Below the pieces are notes generated by a model. That model made no database searches. It saw nothing but the letters and a program-made list of their open reading frames with translations, and was not told the DNA's origin. From assembly GCA_963771305.1 (NCBI GenBank), contig CAVYTS010000016.1:1-64000 (forward strand): DNA of 64,000 nt, read 5' to 3'. The translations under genes and the position numbers were made by a program. Below are positions 37,087 through 45,893 of this stretch, piece by piece. Within the stretch, counting starts at the first letter, position 1. Every line of letters begins with the position of its first letter. Source of the stretch: CAJCIT01 sp963771305 (lineage in GTDB: Bacteria; Acidobacteriota; Terriglobia; Bryobacterales; Bryobacteraceae).

Positions 37087-37736
37087 GGCCCTCCCGCTAC
37101 GCTCCGCTGGTACACCCGTTAGCTCACCAGTTCCAGCGGACCGTCGAGTCCCTCACTGCCGCTCTTGCTCCAAACTCTGTTCGTCAATATCGGTGCGTGG
37201 TGCGCTACTTTCTGTTCTATCTCGGCGAGGACTATCCTGCCGTTTGTTCGTTAGATCAGCTGCGCCGTGATCCCCACATCCTCGGATGGTTTGCCCATCT
37301 GCGCTCCCAGACCCCGCCTCTGGCGCCCGCCGTCTACATCTGTCGCCCTCTGTTAATGCGCTGCATTCTGGAGGAGCTCGCCTGGACCGCACAGCTTCCC
37401 GATCTGGCCCATCTGATCCGTCGCGAGGACATTCCGCGCGCCCCTCAGCGACTACCCCGCGCCTTAACGGAACAGCAGGATCAATTAATCCAACAAGAGT
37501 TGCGCCGACGCAATGATCTGCCTGCCAACGTCTTCCTGCTGTTGCGCCATACCGGGATGCGCATCGGTGAATGTGCCGACCTCTCCTACGATTGTCTCCA
37601 CAATGTGGGCCAGGATCGTTGGGCGATTCATGTGCCCCTCGGCAAGCAGCTCGCCAAGCACCCTGGCAAGGGTCTTGGCATCGCTATGAATGACTATGAC
37701 CGGGACGGGCCTGCCAGACATCTTCATTGCCAATGA
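37083..37736 (+). pseudogene. Tyrosine recombinase 2, 3'-truncated and fused to CRTAC1 sequence
   Basis: The first about 190 residues are a normal recombinase: a core-binding domain, a conserved linker, and the block I arginine in LLLRHTGMRIGECADLSYDCL. After VPLGKQLAKH the reading continues as PGKGLGIAMNDYDRDG. This is not recombinase but the Ca-binding repeat of a CRTAC1 protein (compare the intact gene at 61292-62965). The junction lies about 37650-37665. Box II, the second His and Tyr are absent, so it is inactive. Any right boundary of the element was lost here. Confidence 0.85.
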
Positions 37737-38583
37737 CTCCGTGCCCGAGCAACTGTTTCGGAATCGGGGCGATGGAACTTTCGAAGACGTTGCGCTTGCG
37801 GTGGGAGTTGCGTATGACTCGGATGGCCGGACGTTTGCGGGCATGGGAACGGACTTCGCCGACTACGACAACGACGGCTGGCCCGACCTCTTTGTGAATG
37901 CGCTTGCCCGCCAGCGCTACGCTCTGTTTCATAACCACAAGGGACTTTTCGACTATGTGTCGGACGCAACCGGCATTGGTGCGGCTAGCATTCGCCACTC
38001 CGGGTGCGGTACAGGTTTCATTGACTACGACAACGACGGCTGGAAGGATCTCTTCGTCGGCCAGGGGCATGTCATGGACAACATTGAACTCACGCAGCCT
38101 GACACGCACTACCTGGAGCCTCCGCTGCTACTTCGGAGTGTGAAAGGTCACTTCCAGGACGTCTCGGGTGCGGCGGGTCGTGCTTTCGCCAAGAACATGG
38201 CCGTGCGCGGTGTGGCGTTTGGCGACCTAAATAACGACGGCCGCATCGATATAGTGATGAACTGCAATAACAGGCCGCCGATGATCCTTGAAAATCAGCA
38301 TGAAAACCAAAACCACTGGCTGACGGTGAATACTGTGGGGATCATTAGCAACCGCGACGGCATCGGCGCGACCCTTCATCTCACTGCTCAATCAGGAGCT
38401 GAACAGTACGCCATCGTCTCAACTGCCGGCAGCTACCTGTCTGCCAATGACAAAAGGGTTCATTTCGGGTTGGGCGAGGACAAACTAGTCAAGTCGCTGG
38501 ATATCGATTGGCCGTCAGGAAAAAAACAACGACTGACCAATGTCCCGGTGGATCGGGCAATGACTGTAACGGAACCGAAGTAG
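37660..38583 (+). pseudogene. CRTAC1 (FG-GAP, ASPIC/UnbV) protein, 5'-truncated
   Basis: Homology begins at PGKGLGIAMNDYDRDG in the recombinase frame. After a one-base shift near 37710 it continues as LPDIFIANDSVPEQLFRNRGDGTF to the stop at 38583. Repeats with the Ca-binding pattern DYDNDGW occur twice, and GDLNNDGR once. An ASPIC/UnbV domain (NHWLTVNTVGIISNRDGIGA, then KSLDIDWPSGKKQ) ends it. It matches the C-terminal half of the 61292-62965 protein in order and wording. The N-terminal half and signal peptide are gone. It faces the cytochrome/TPR gene at 41796-43736, with two IS elements now between them. Confidence 0.88.
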
Positions 38584-38603
38584 AACAGCTCACCCGATGG
38601 CTC

Positions 38604-39922
38604 AGCAGGCTGCTGAAAAAGGGGCAGTCAAAGCGGTCGGCCTTCTCATTTTTCGCTTCTTGACGCTATTTAAGGCTGATTGTAAGTTCCGCTGTGGGGG
38701 AGTATGTGCCCAAAGTCTGATTTTAGGGACTCCGGACACACTTCTCCCCCGGCTTATACGGATTGAACTGTCGGCGACAGCAGATTCCCCATGCGCACAA
38801 GGTTGTAAGCGGCGGCCGCAAAGGTGAACACCCATCCAACCTTGAAGACGCCCCGGTGCCGTGTCTTGCGCAACATCCCTACTGTCTTCATCCAGCCAAA
38901 CACTTCCTCAATCCGCTTCCGTTTCCGTAGACTGACCTGGTAGCCGGCATGCCGGGTTGTGCGGCCGTCGATCGCGCTGCCGCCGGCTCGCTTCTGATTC
39001 TGCGACACGTGCGGAGTGGCCTTCATGCCGCGCATCTCCCGCACGAAGTCTTGGGTGTCGTATCCTTTATCGGCGGCTACCGTGACCCGCTGCGTGCCTT
39101 CCAACCGCTCCACCATCAGCAGGGCTGCGTCCCGCTCCGCCGTCCCGTTGCATTGCAGCAGTTCGGTGTCTACCACCAGTCCATGCCGGTTCTCGATAAT
39201 CACGTTGCCGCAGTAGGCCAACTTCGCCTCATGCCCGCCGCTCTTCCGCGCCAACCGTGAGTCGGCGTCGGTGGTCGATTCGTGAGTCTCATTACGGCGC
39301 TTCTCGCCATGAAAATCCACGCTTGGATTGCCGGGATCGTCCTTCGGCCTTGAGTCGCCGCCATCTTTTCTTTGAAAACTCTTTTGACTGGCCCAAGCCT
39401 CGATCAATGTCCCATCCACACTGAAGTGCTCATCGGAGAGCAGGTCGGCTGCCCGCGCCTGGCCCAGCACCTGGGCGAAGAACTTCTCGGCAATCTCGCC
39501 TTCCAGCAGCCGGTCGCGGTTCTTGCTGTACACCGTCGGCACCCAAACCGACTCATCCATGCTCAGACCGACGAACCAGCGGAACAGCAAGTTGTAGCTC
39601 AACTGCTCCATCAGCAGCCGCTCGCTGCGAATCGTATACAGGACTTGGATCAGCAGCGCCTTCAGCAATTTCTCTGGCGGGATAGACGGACGTCCTACCG
39701 CCGAGTACATCTCATCAAAGCAGGGGGAGAGCGCCTTCAAGGCGCTGTCAACCATCGGTCGAATTCGTCGCAACGGATGGTCCATCGGCACTCGTTCCTC
39801 TGGTGAAAGATAACTGAATGCTGTGCTTTGCTGGGTGTCTTGGCCGCGCATATCTTAAAACATTAAGACGTCAATCTGTTCTGGCCCGTAACACCCTATT
39901 AGCCTTTTTTCAGCATCCTGCT
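38604..39922 (-). mobile_element. IS5-family insertion sequence
   Basis: Imperfect inverted repeats bound the element: AGCAGGCTGCTGAAAAA at 38604-38620 and, as reverse complement, AGCAGGATGCTGAAAAA ending at 39922. It contains one intact transposase. Its right end abuts the left target repeat CTAG (39921-39924) of the next IS element, so the outer target duplication is hard to recognise. Confidence 0.8.
38754..39851 (-). CDS. IS5-family transposase
   Basis: The 365-residue protein has an N-terminal DUF772-type domain (YLSPEERVPMDHPLRRIR, YSAVGRPSIPPEKLLKALLIQVLYTIRSERLLMEQL) followed by a DDE core. SVDGTLIEAWAS gives the first Asp and VAADKGYDTQDFV the second. RKRIEEVFGWMKTVGMLRKTRHRG contains the glutamate. 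The length and motif order are complete. It is probably active or recently so. Confidence 0.92.
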   Translation of the reverse strand: MRGQDTQQSTAFSYLSPEERVPMDHPLRRIRPMVDSALKALSPCFDEMYSAVGRPSIPPEKLLKALLIQVLYTIRSERLLMEQLSYNLLFRWFVGLSMDESVWVPTVYSKNRDRLLEGEIAEKFFAQVLGQARAADLLSDEHFSVDGTLIEAWASQKSFQRKDGGDSRPKDDPGNPSVDFHGEKRRNETHESTTDADSRLARKSGGHEAKLAYCGNVIIENRHGLVVDTELLQCNGTAERDAALLMVERLEGTQRVTVAADKGYDTQDFVREMRGMKATPHVSQNQKRAGGSAIDGRTTRHAGYQVSLRKRKRIEEVFGWMKTVGMLRKTRHRGVFKVGWVFTFAAAAYNLVRMGNLLSPTVQSV

Positions 39923-39924
39923 AG

Positions 39925-41795
39925 TACTACTGGGTCATAAAATGTTATAGTTGTTAGACATAGCGGCGCAAAGTGTTTCAATGTGAGTTGCAATGGGTGT
40001 AGTTCGGGCGCCGTTCCAGACGGTGGAGGAGATTTACAGACTGGTCTGGGCTGCGGTGGCTAATAAACAGCCGATTGAGGCCGCATATCAGGGACGACTG
40101 AGATTAATTCTGTCCACACCCGCTGGGCCGGAATCGGGATGGACGGCTTCGCGTTCTGTGCTACCAGTACGGTGGCGACAGCCGGAGCGGATTCCAACCA
40201 GTTGGTTCTCCGGAAAACTGGCGTTGTATTGTTCTGGAAAAGCTCAGCAGAGTAAAGCTGATGCGAGGATGCCTGGCGCACAGCGCCGAATCATTGGCGT
40301 CCGACCGCGTGCGTAGTCGAAGCCGACATGGATGCCGAGGATCATCCGGCGCGCGATCCGCAAAACGGACAGTGAGGCAGTTGCCGCAGTAGCAGACGCG
40401 CCAAGACGATACGCAACGTCGCGATCGAGTGCGGACTATGGCGCTCGGGGCGTGGGACCGCGCGGACGGAAGTCCGGCGACTGGCTCGGGTGTGATGAAT
40501 CGGAGCCGCCCGGCGCGGGCAGAGGGGGAAAAACGGTTCCGCTCGGCCACCAGGAACCCATAAGCTGCGATGCATAGCGTGGCGTGATGATGGAACCCGC
40601 GCCAGTTGCGACCTTCAAAGTGGCCCAGTCCTAACTCTTGCTTCAACTCCTCGTAGTCCCGTTCGATGATCCAGCGGTGTTTGGCCATCTTGACTAAAGC
40701 TTTGAGCTTCGTGGCGGAGGGTAACGTCGATATCCAATACTTAGTGGGTTCTGCCTCTCCTCGCGGCCACTCGATCAGTAACCATTCCTCGGCATGCGGT
40801 GCCGCTTTCCAGTAATCGCGATGAGCCGGACGTACTCGAACCGCCGCAAAGCGGGATTGCAACTTCCGGTCCACACCTTCACGCCAGGTGATTTCCCTGA
40901 AGGCGCTGGCCGGCAGGCTCATAGCCAACTGCTTCACTGAGACGGGTTGATGGGCCGGGGTTCGCTGCAACAGGCGCGGAGGTCGTCCCATTGTTCCGCG
41001 TGGCTTGGCTGGTAAAGGCTGTTTGCCAGGCTCCCAGACCGTCATTGAGCTTTGCACACCCACGGCATATTGCAGTCCAAGTTGGGTGAGTTCGTCGCGA
41101 AACTCGGTGTTGATCCCGTAGGCTGCGTCGGCGAGAACAACCCCGCCGGGCACTTTCGCCGCCACCGCTGCCCTGATCTGCTCCAACGCTATCTCTGGCT
41201 TGGTCTGAAACTCAACCTCGACCGGTACTTCTGTCTTATCCCGCCGTTCTCCATCTTCGACCCATTCCTTAGGCAGGTACAAGCGATAGGCGACCGGCAG
41301 ACTGGAACTCCACGTCGCCACCGACAGGCTCACTGCTACGCGACAGTTATCCTGTTTACCTACTTGTCCGCAGTACTGCCGCGCGACCCCCACCGAATGC
41401 TTACCCTTCTTCGGAATGCCGGTGTCGTCCACGATCCAGGCCACTACTGCTCCCTGCTTCTCCATCGCGGGCAATGCATGGTTGCGCACTTGCTCCAGCA
41501 GTGTTGTCGTCGCTCCAGGGCGCCTTGGCCACCAAATGATGTAACGATTGCCGCATCGGCTGGACCTTGTCCGGGTCCAGGCGCGCAGCCATAGGCTCGA
41601 TGCTCTTGCGTTCACCGGGTAGCAGTAACCCTTTGCAATAGTTCTTCAAAGGCGCTTGCCGGTCTTCGTGCCCCGCGGCTGTCGCCAGGCCTTCCATATA
41701 TGCCGCGAAGCGTTTCTCTTGTGGGCCTGGCGCGGAGAGGCGTGATCCCACAAAACAATTCTACATCAAATTGTTCTTTTTGTGACCCAGTAGTA
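39925..41795 (-). mobile_element. IS701-family insertion sequence flanked by CTAG
   Basis: Perfect 13-bp terminal inverted repeats (TACTACTGGGTCA) lie inside a 4-bp target repeat CTAG at 39921-39924 and 41796-41799. Some further similarity (CAAAAAG versus TAAAATG) continues inward. A YTAR target duplication is known for IS701. The right CTAG supplies the TAG stop codon of the adjacent cytochrome gene. The left one sits at the end of the IS5-type element. Confidence 0.88.
40342..41751 (-). pseudogene. IS701-family transposase, two frameshifts
   Basis: The N-terminal part (41751 to about 41520: EKRFAAYMEGLATAAGHEDRQAPLKNYCKGLLL, PMRQSLHHLVAKAPWSDD) shifts by one base into LLEQVRNHALPAMEKQGAVVAWIVDDTGIPKKGKHSVG. 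A long intact core follows with VVLADAAYGINTEFRDEL and WIIERDYEELKQELGLGHFEGRNWRGFHHH. Near 40500 the frame changes again to PERHSPHSIATLRIVLARLLLRQLPHCPFCG, the family's usual C-terminus. Both lesions are single-base type. The core could still be made as a fragment. Confidence 0.85.
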
Positions 41796-43736
41796 CTAGT
41801 GGGTTTTCCAGTGTGAGGCTTCGCCTGGCTGCTGGACGCCAGGCTTTCCCAAAGCGGGTTCAGTGAGAGTCGGGTCTAATCTCCGCGCCAGAGCGAACGC
41901 TTGCCGAGCGCCGGTGGCGTCTCCGCCGCGGGTCAAAGCGAGTGCTAAATCGTAATTGAGTTCGGCGGAGAGCGGGTTGATTCGAAGACCGCCGCGGAAG
42001 ACCGCGATGGCATTCTCCCAATCGCCCGATGAGTATGAGATCAGTCCCAAGCTTTCATAGGCGGCGGTGAAGTCCTCTTGCAGAGCGATGGCCCGGTTGT
42101 AGGCTTTCGTGGCGCCGGCTTTGTCGCTGAGCAGTTCGAAGGCTGAGCCCATTAGAAATTGCGTGCCGGCGTCGTCAGGATATAGGTGGGTCGCGGTAGC
42201 CAGCACTTGGGCGGCTCGTTTGGGATTGCCGGAGGCTGCGAGCGTGGCGCCGATCAGGTTGAGAGCCCGGAGGAAGTGCGGATAAATAATCAGAGCTTCC
42301 TGGGCTTTCCCGATTGCCGCGACCGGCTCATTGCGCGCCGCTAATTCTTCGGCCTGCTTTTCGAGCTGCTCGGCCTGCCATCGAAAATCTCGCGGCAGGC
42401 GTTGCAGGATGACCCATCGCCCAGCGCTCTCGAAAACCGCGCTGGTCTCGCCATAGTTCAGACGTGCCGCCTCGTCCGCCTGCCTTGGTTCCAGATCGGC
42501 GAGCGTTTTGCGACCGAGAAAGCCGCCGATTGCTGCGGTCTGATCTACTGAGAGCTCACGCGCGACCTGGTAGAAACTCTCTCCGCTTCGTAAGCGAGTT
42601 TGTGCAGAGGCAGCCGCGTCATGCGAATTCGTGGCTATGATACGCAGGTGCTCGCTGACGGGAGGGATCTGCGTCCGCAAGCCGGCGGGCGTTGCGGCGG
42701 GCCCTATCTGCTCGGGATGTACGCGGATCACGTGATCAACCAAGTGAAGAGGCCCCATCTGAACGGACGGCATGTGGCAGCCGACGCAGGCGTTAGAGGC
42801 GTTCACGGGGCATAGCGCCGCGTGCGGCTTGATGCTTGCCGCGTGACAACTCAGGCATGCATTGACAGCGCGACCATCATCGGCCGCATCATTGTGGGGA
42901 TCGTGGCAGGTGGTGCAAGAAATGGCTTTGGCGCTCTGCAGGAAGCACTCTGAACTTCGCAGAGCCCGGGCTTGATTCGCGATCAGCAGGTCATCCGGAG
43001 AGGGATCTGAGAACCTCGCGAGACCGATATGGCAGCGCGCACAGACATCTATGCTTTCTTCGGTCGACAAGCGTTTCGGATTGACGATACCTTGGCTGGG
43101 TATACTCCGGCGCACGCCCGCAAGATGATCCGACCCTGGACCGTGGCAGCTTTCGCACTGGACACCACCATCCTTGCCGCTACCCGCGGAGTTGGGCTGG
43201 CCGTGGCAACTCAGACAGCGCGATTCGAAGGTGGGACTGAGCACCACACCCAAAGCAGCGTCGAGCGTCTTCGGCTGTCCCGGCACACACCCAGGCGCGA
43301 GCAGCAGTCGTTTCTTTTCTGGACTCCATTCGTAGCGCGCCTGGATAAGCGCACTCCGCGCGAGGGGAAGGCCGTCGAGTTCTCTCACGGAGGCCAGGAA
43401 GCCCAGCCCATGACGCTGACCGCCCATTAGCAGGTCGACGGGGAGGGAAACCTTTATGCCGCCGAACTCCACCGAGTAGGTAAAAGCACGGGACGTGCGC
43501 TTAAGTTCGTAGGGAAGATCCGCAGCCACAGACGCCTGAAAGCCCGGTGGAAGCCAGGTTGTCAGCCGACCCTGCCAAGTGGTTGCCATGGCAGTTCGCA
43601 TTTGCTGAGCGGCAAGGGCCGGATGGCACTGGGCGCAGGTTTCCGGACCGACGAATTGGGCGGTGGGTGCGTTGGCGGCACAAACAGACGCCACTGAAAG
43701 CACCAGAAATCCGATCCGATGAACTCGCCACGCCAT
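41796..43736 (-). CDS. Seven-heme c-type cytochrome with C-terminal TPR domain
   Basis: The 646-residue protein has a signal peptide (VHRIGFLVLSVASVCA). Seven CxxCH heme motifs lie in the first about 330 residues: CAQCH, CLSCH, CESCH, CARCH, CTTCH, CLSCH and CVGCH. The C-terminal third (about 455-640) is TPR repeats (AAIGKAQEALIIYPHFLRALNLIGATLAASG and following). The heme region resembles the cytochrome c554/DmsE-like multiheme proteins. It should act in periplasmic or extracellular electron transfer, with TPRs for partner docking. It has the same design as the 59605-61248 protein. Its TAG stop lies in the CTAG target of the IS701-type element. Whether the original C-terminus was the same is likely but not certain. 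Confidence 0.9.
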   Translation of the reverse strand: MAWRVHRIGFLVLSVASVCAANAPTAQFVGPETCAQCHPALAAQQMRTAMATTWQGRLTTWLPPGFQASVAADLPYELKRTSRAFTYSVEFGGIKVSLPVDLLMGGQRHGLGFLASVRELDGLPLARSALIQARYEWSPEKKRLLLAPGCVPGQPKTLDAALGVVLSPTFESRCLSCHGQPNSAGSGKDGGVQCESCHGPGSDHLAGVRRSIPSQGIVNPKRLSTEESIDVCARCHIGLARFSDPSPDDLLIANQARALRSSECFLQSAKAISCTTCHDPHNDAADDGRAVNACLSCHAASIKPHAALCPVNASNACVGCHMPSVQMGPLHLVDHVIRVHPEQIGPAATPAGLRTQIPPVSEHLRIIATNSHDAAASAQTRLRSGESFYQVARELSVDQTAAIGGFLGRKTLADLEPRQADEAARLNYGETSAVFESAGRWVILQRLPRDFRWQAEQLEKQAEELAARNEPVAAIGKAQEALIIYPHFLRALNLIGATLAASGNPKRAAQVLATATHLYPDDAGTQFLMGSAFELLSDKAGATKAYNRAIALQEDFTAAYESLGLISYSSGDWENAIAVFRGGLRINPLSAELNYDLALALTRGGDATGARQAFALARRLDPTLTEPALGKPGVQQPGEASHWKTH

Positions 43737-43847
43737 CGCAGGAACCTGAATCAGAATACAGCGAAAAACTCGCTACGGGCTGTCGTTGGAGACGAAAAAA
43801 CCATGGTGGTGGTTCTCGGTAGGGAGAGTTTAAGAGCTCAACCAGCC

Positions 43848-43878
43848 TTAAATGAAGCCGCCTCAGCGGATGTATACT
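43848..43878 (+). promoter_or_regulatory. Possible promoter for the fucose cluster
   Basis: TATACT at 43873-43878 is a good -10 match, with a poor -35 (TTAAAT at 43848-43853, spacing 19). It lies about 80 bp upstream of the solute-binding-like gene, in the 221-bp gap between that gene and the divergent cytochrome gene. No operator palindrome is obvious. Confidence 0.3.
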
Positions 43879-43957
43879 GCTATCAGCACCGTCGAGGCAC
43901 AGCGCAAGAGTCAAAGGCAGGAGGCAAAGCCGAAGTCGCGGAAAGGTAAAACCGCCC

Positions 43958-45127
43958 ATGCCTGAACGTCCGCTTCGCGTCGCCTTGGTTGCCGGCCCGA
44001 TGTACGACGACTTGTACCGGAGCCTCCCTGAATTCTCGAAACGTAGCGGGACTCAGGTCGAGGTCGGTTATCACAGCTCTCATCCCCAGTTGAATGCGCA
44101 TTTGGATTCGCTGAAGGATTTGCCCTACGATCTGGTGAGCACGCATACAAAGTACGCGCCATCGCAACTGTCTTTCCTCGCCCCTCTGGATGCATTCCAA
44201 AACGAACTGCAGACTGATCAGTTTTACCCATCGCTGCTTGATCTGGCGAGGGTCGGGGGCCGTCTCTGCGGATTGCCACGCAATATCGATGTCAAGCTGC
44301 TGCATTACCGGGCCGACCTTGTAAGCCACATTCCCTCTAATTGGAACGAACTCGCCGAAACAGCCTGTTCACTGTCGAAGGGCCCCGATTCGCACGGATT
44401 TGTGTTCACCGGCATGGAGTCAGGACTGTTCGGCATGTTCTTCGAGCTGGCAGAGATGGGTGGATCGCGCCTGTTTCCAGAGTCCTTGGCGCCCTGTTTG
44501 AACAATGCCGGCGGGGCGTGGGCGCTGGGCATCATTCGCGAGCTATACCGCTCCGGCGCGGTCCCGGAAGAAATCAAAGACTGGCATTACGATGAAGCCT
44601 TCGCTTACTTTCGCGACGGGCACGCCGCGATGATCTGCGATTGGCCTGGCTTCTACGGTGCTTATCGCGATCCTGCTCAATCCAAGGTCAGCCGCTCCTT
44701 TGGACTGGCGCGCATGCCCGCTGGCCCCCAAGGTGTTCATCGCGCTTATGCGGGCTCGCACACGTTTGCGCTGACCCAACGAGGCATCCGAAATCGTTCC
44801 GCAGTCGAACTGCTGCGCTTTCTCACCTCAGCAGACCAGCAAATCGGCGAAGCACGGCGAGGTTCGGTCCCGGCACGGCCAGCCGTTCTCTCCACTGTCG
44901 AGTCGGAGGCAGAGCCTTTTGACGCCGCGCGCTGGAAACTTCTCGACCAGGTCATAGCGCATGACATGTTGATTCCTCCGCGTCTTTCTTACTACCCCGA
45001 GATTGAAGACATTCTCTGGCGCACCGTCCGTTCCGCCATGACCGGGGAGATCGGTATTGAAGCCGCGCTTGAAAGCATGGAAGAGCGAATTGCCGGCACG
45101 CACCGGCGGCACAGGGAAACCCAGTAA
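43958..45127 (+). CDS. Extracellular solute-binding-like protein without signal peptide
   Basis: The 389-residue protein resembles family 1 sugar-binding proteins of ABC importers: RVALVAGPMYDDLYRSLPEFSKRSGTQVEV, then YDLVSTHTKYAPSQLSFLAPLDAF, MICDWPGFYGAYRDP and AGSHTFALTQRGIRN. It begins directly at the first beta strand. The ten or more codons before the ATG do not encode a signal peptide. The ribosome-binding site is GGAAAGG. No ABC permease or ATPase is nearby, and the cluster has its own RhaT-like permease. It may be a cytoplasmic ligand sensor or a protein whose start I have misjudged. It is the first gene of the fucose cluster, four bases before the SDR gene. Confidence 0.75.
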   Translation: MPERPLRVALVAGPMYDDLYRSLPEFSKRSGTQVEVGYHSSHPQLNAHLDSLKDLPYDLVSTHTKYAPSQLSFLAPLDAFQNELQTDQFYPSLLDLARVGGRLCGLPRNIDVKLLHYRADLVSHIPSNWNELAETACSLSKGPDSHGFVFTGMESGLFGMFFELAEMGGSRLFPESLAPCLNNAGGAWALGIIRELYRSGAVPEEIKDWHYDEAFAYFRDGHAAMICDWPGFYGAYRDPAQSKVSRSFGLARMPAGPQGVHRAYAGSHTFALTQRGIRNRSAVELLRFLTSADQQIGEARRGSVPARPAVLSTVESEAEPFDAARWKLLDQVIAHDMLIPPRLSYYPEIEDILWRTVRSAMTGEIGIEAALESMEERIAGTHRRHRETQ

Positions 45128-45131
45128 GAAA

Positions 45132-45893
45132 ATGTTGCTCGAAAACAAAGTTGTCTTCCTGACCGGCGGCGCAAGCGGCATCGGGCGAGAGTGTGCAATC
45201 GCTTACGGAGCTGAAGGGGCGAAGGTCGCGATCGCCGATATTGACAAACGGGGCGCGGAAGAGACGGCACACGCGATTGGTGGCGCGAGCATTGGCGTTG
45301 AGTGCGACGTGGCCCGCGGAGATTCCGTCGAACGCGCCGTGCACGCTGCGATAAGACGCTACGGCACGTTAGACGCCGTCCATAACAACGCCGGCATCGC
45401 GAGCCCTTCGAAAACGCTGGACGCCACTTCTGAAGAAGAATGGGACCGGTTGATGACAGTCAACCTGAAAAGCATCTTCTGGACCACTCGATCGGCCTTA
45501 ACTCAACTCAAAGAATCGCGGGGCGCCATTCTCAACACGGCGAGCATGGTGGGTCTGATAGGCCAATCCATCCACGCCGCCTACACGGCGACGAAAGGCG
45601 GGATGATCGCACTCACCAAATCCATGGCGCTCGACTACGCACCGCTGGGCATCCGCGTGAACGCCATCTGCCCAGCCGGCGTGTGGACAGCAGCGCTTGA
45701 AACGTGGTGCGCGGAACAACCGAACCCCGATTCAATCCGCACCTATCTGGATGAGATTCACGCGCTGGGTTATTGCCCGCGAGGAGACGTGATTGCCGAT
45801 GCAGCGGTCTTTCTGCTTTCCGCAAAATCCCGCTTCATCACGGGCTGCATTCTGCCGGTGAGCGGCGGCGCAGAACTGGGATACCGGCGATGA
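45132..45893 (+). CDS. Short-chain dehydrogenase (probable L-fucose or sugar dehydrogenase)
   Basis: The 253-residue protein is taken from the ATG at 45132, as the longer upstream frame overlaps the previous gene. The NAD(P) loop is TGGASGIG and the Asp in VAIADID favours NAD. HNNAGIA, the serine region NTASMVGLIG and the catalytic YTATKGG (YxxxK) are present, and it ends in CILPVSGGAELGYRR. Position between a solute-binding-like gene and a fuconate-dehydratase-like gene points to oxidation of a sugar to its lactone. Its stop overlaps the next ATG (ATGA). Confidence 0.88.
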   Translation: MLLENKVVFLTGGASGIGRECAIAYGAEGAKVAIADIDKRGAEETAHAIGGASIGVECDVARGDSVERAVHAAIRRYGTLDAVHNNAGIASPSKTLDATSEEEWDRLMTVNLKSIFWTTRSALTQLKESRGAILNTASMVGLIGQSIHAAYTATKGGMIALTKSMALDYAPLGIRVNAICPAGVWTAALETWCAEQPNPDSIRTYLDEIHALGYCPRGDVIADAAVFLLSAKSRFITGCILPVSGGAELGYRR

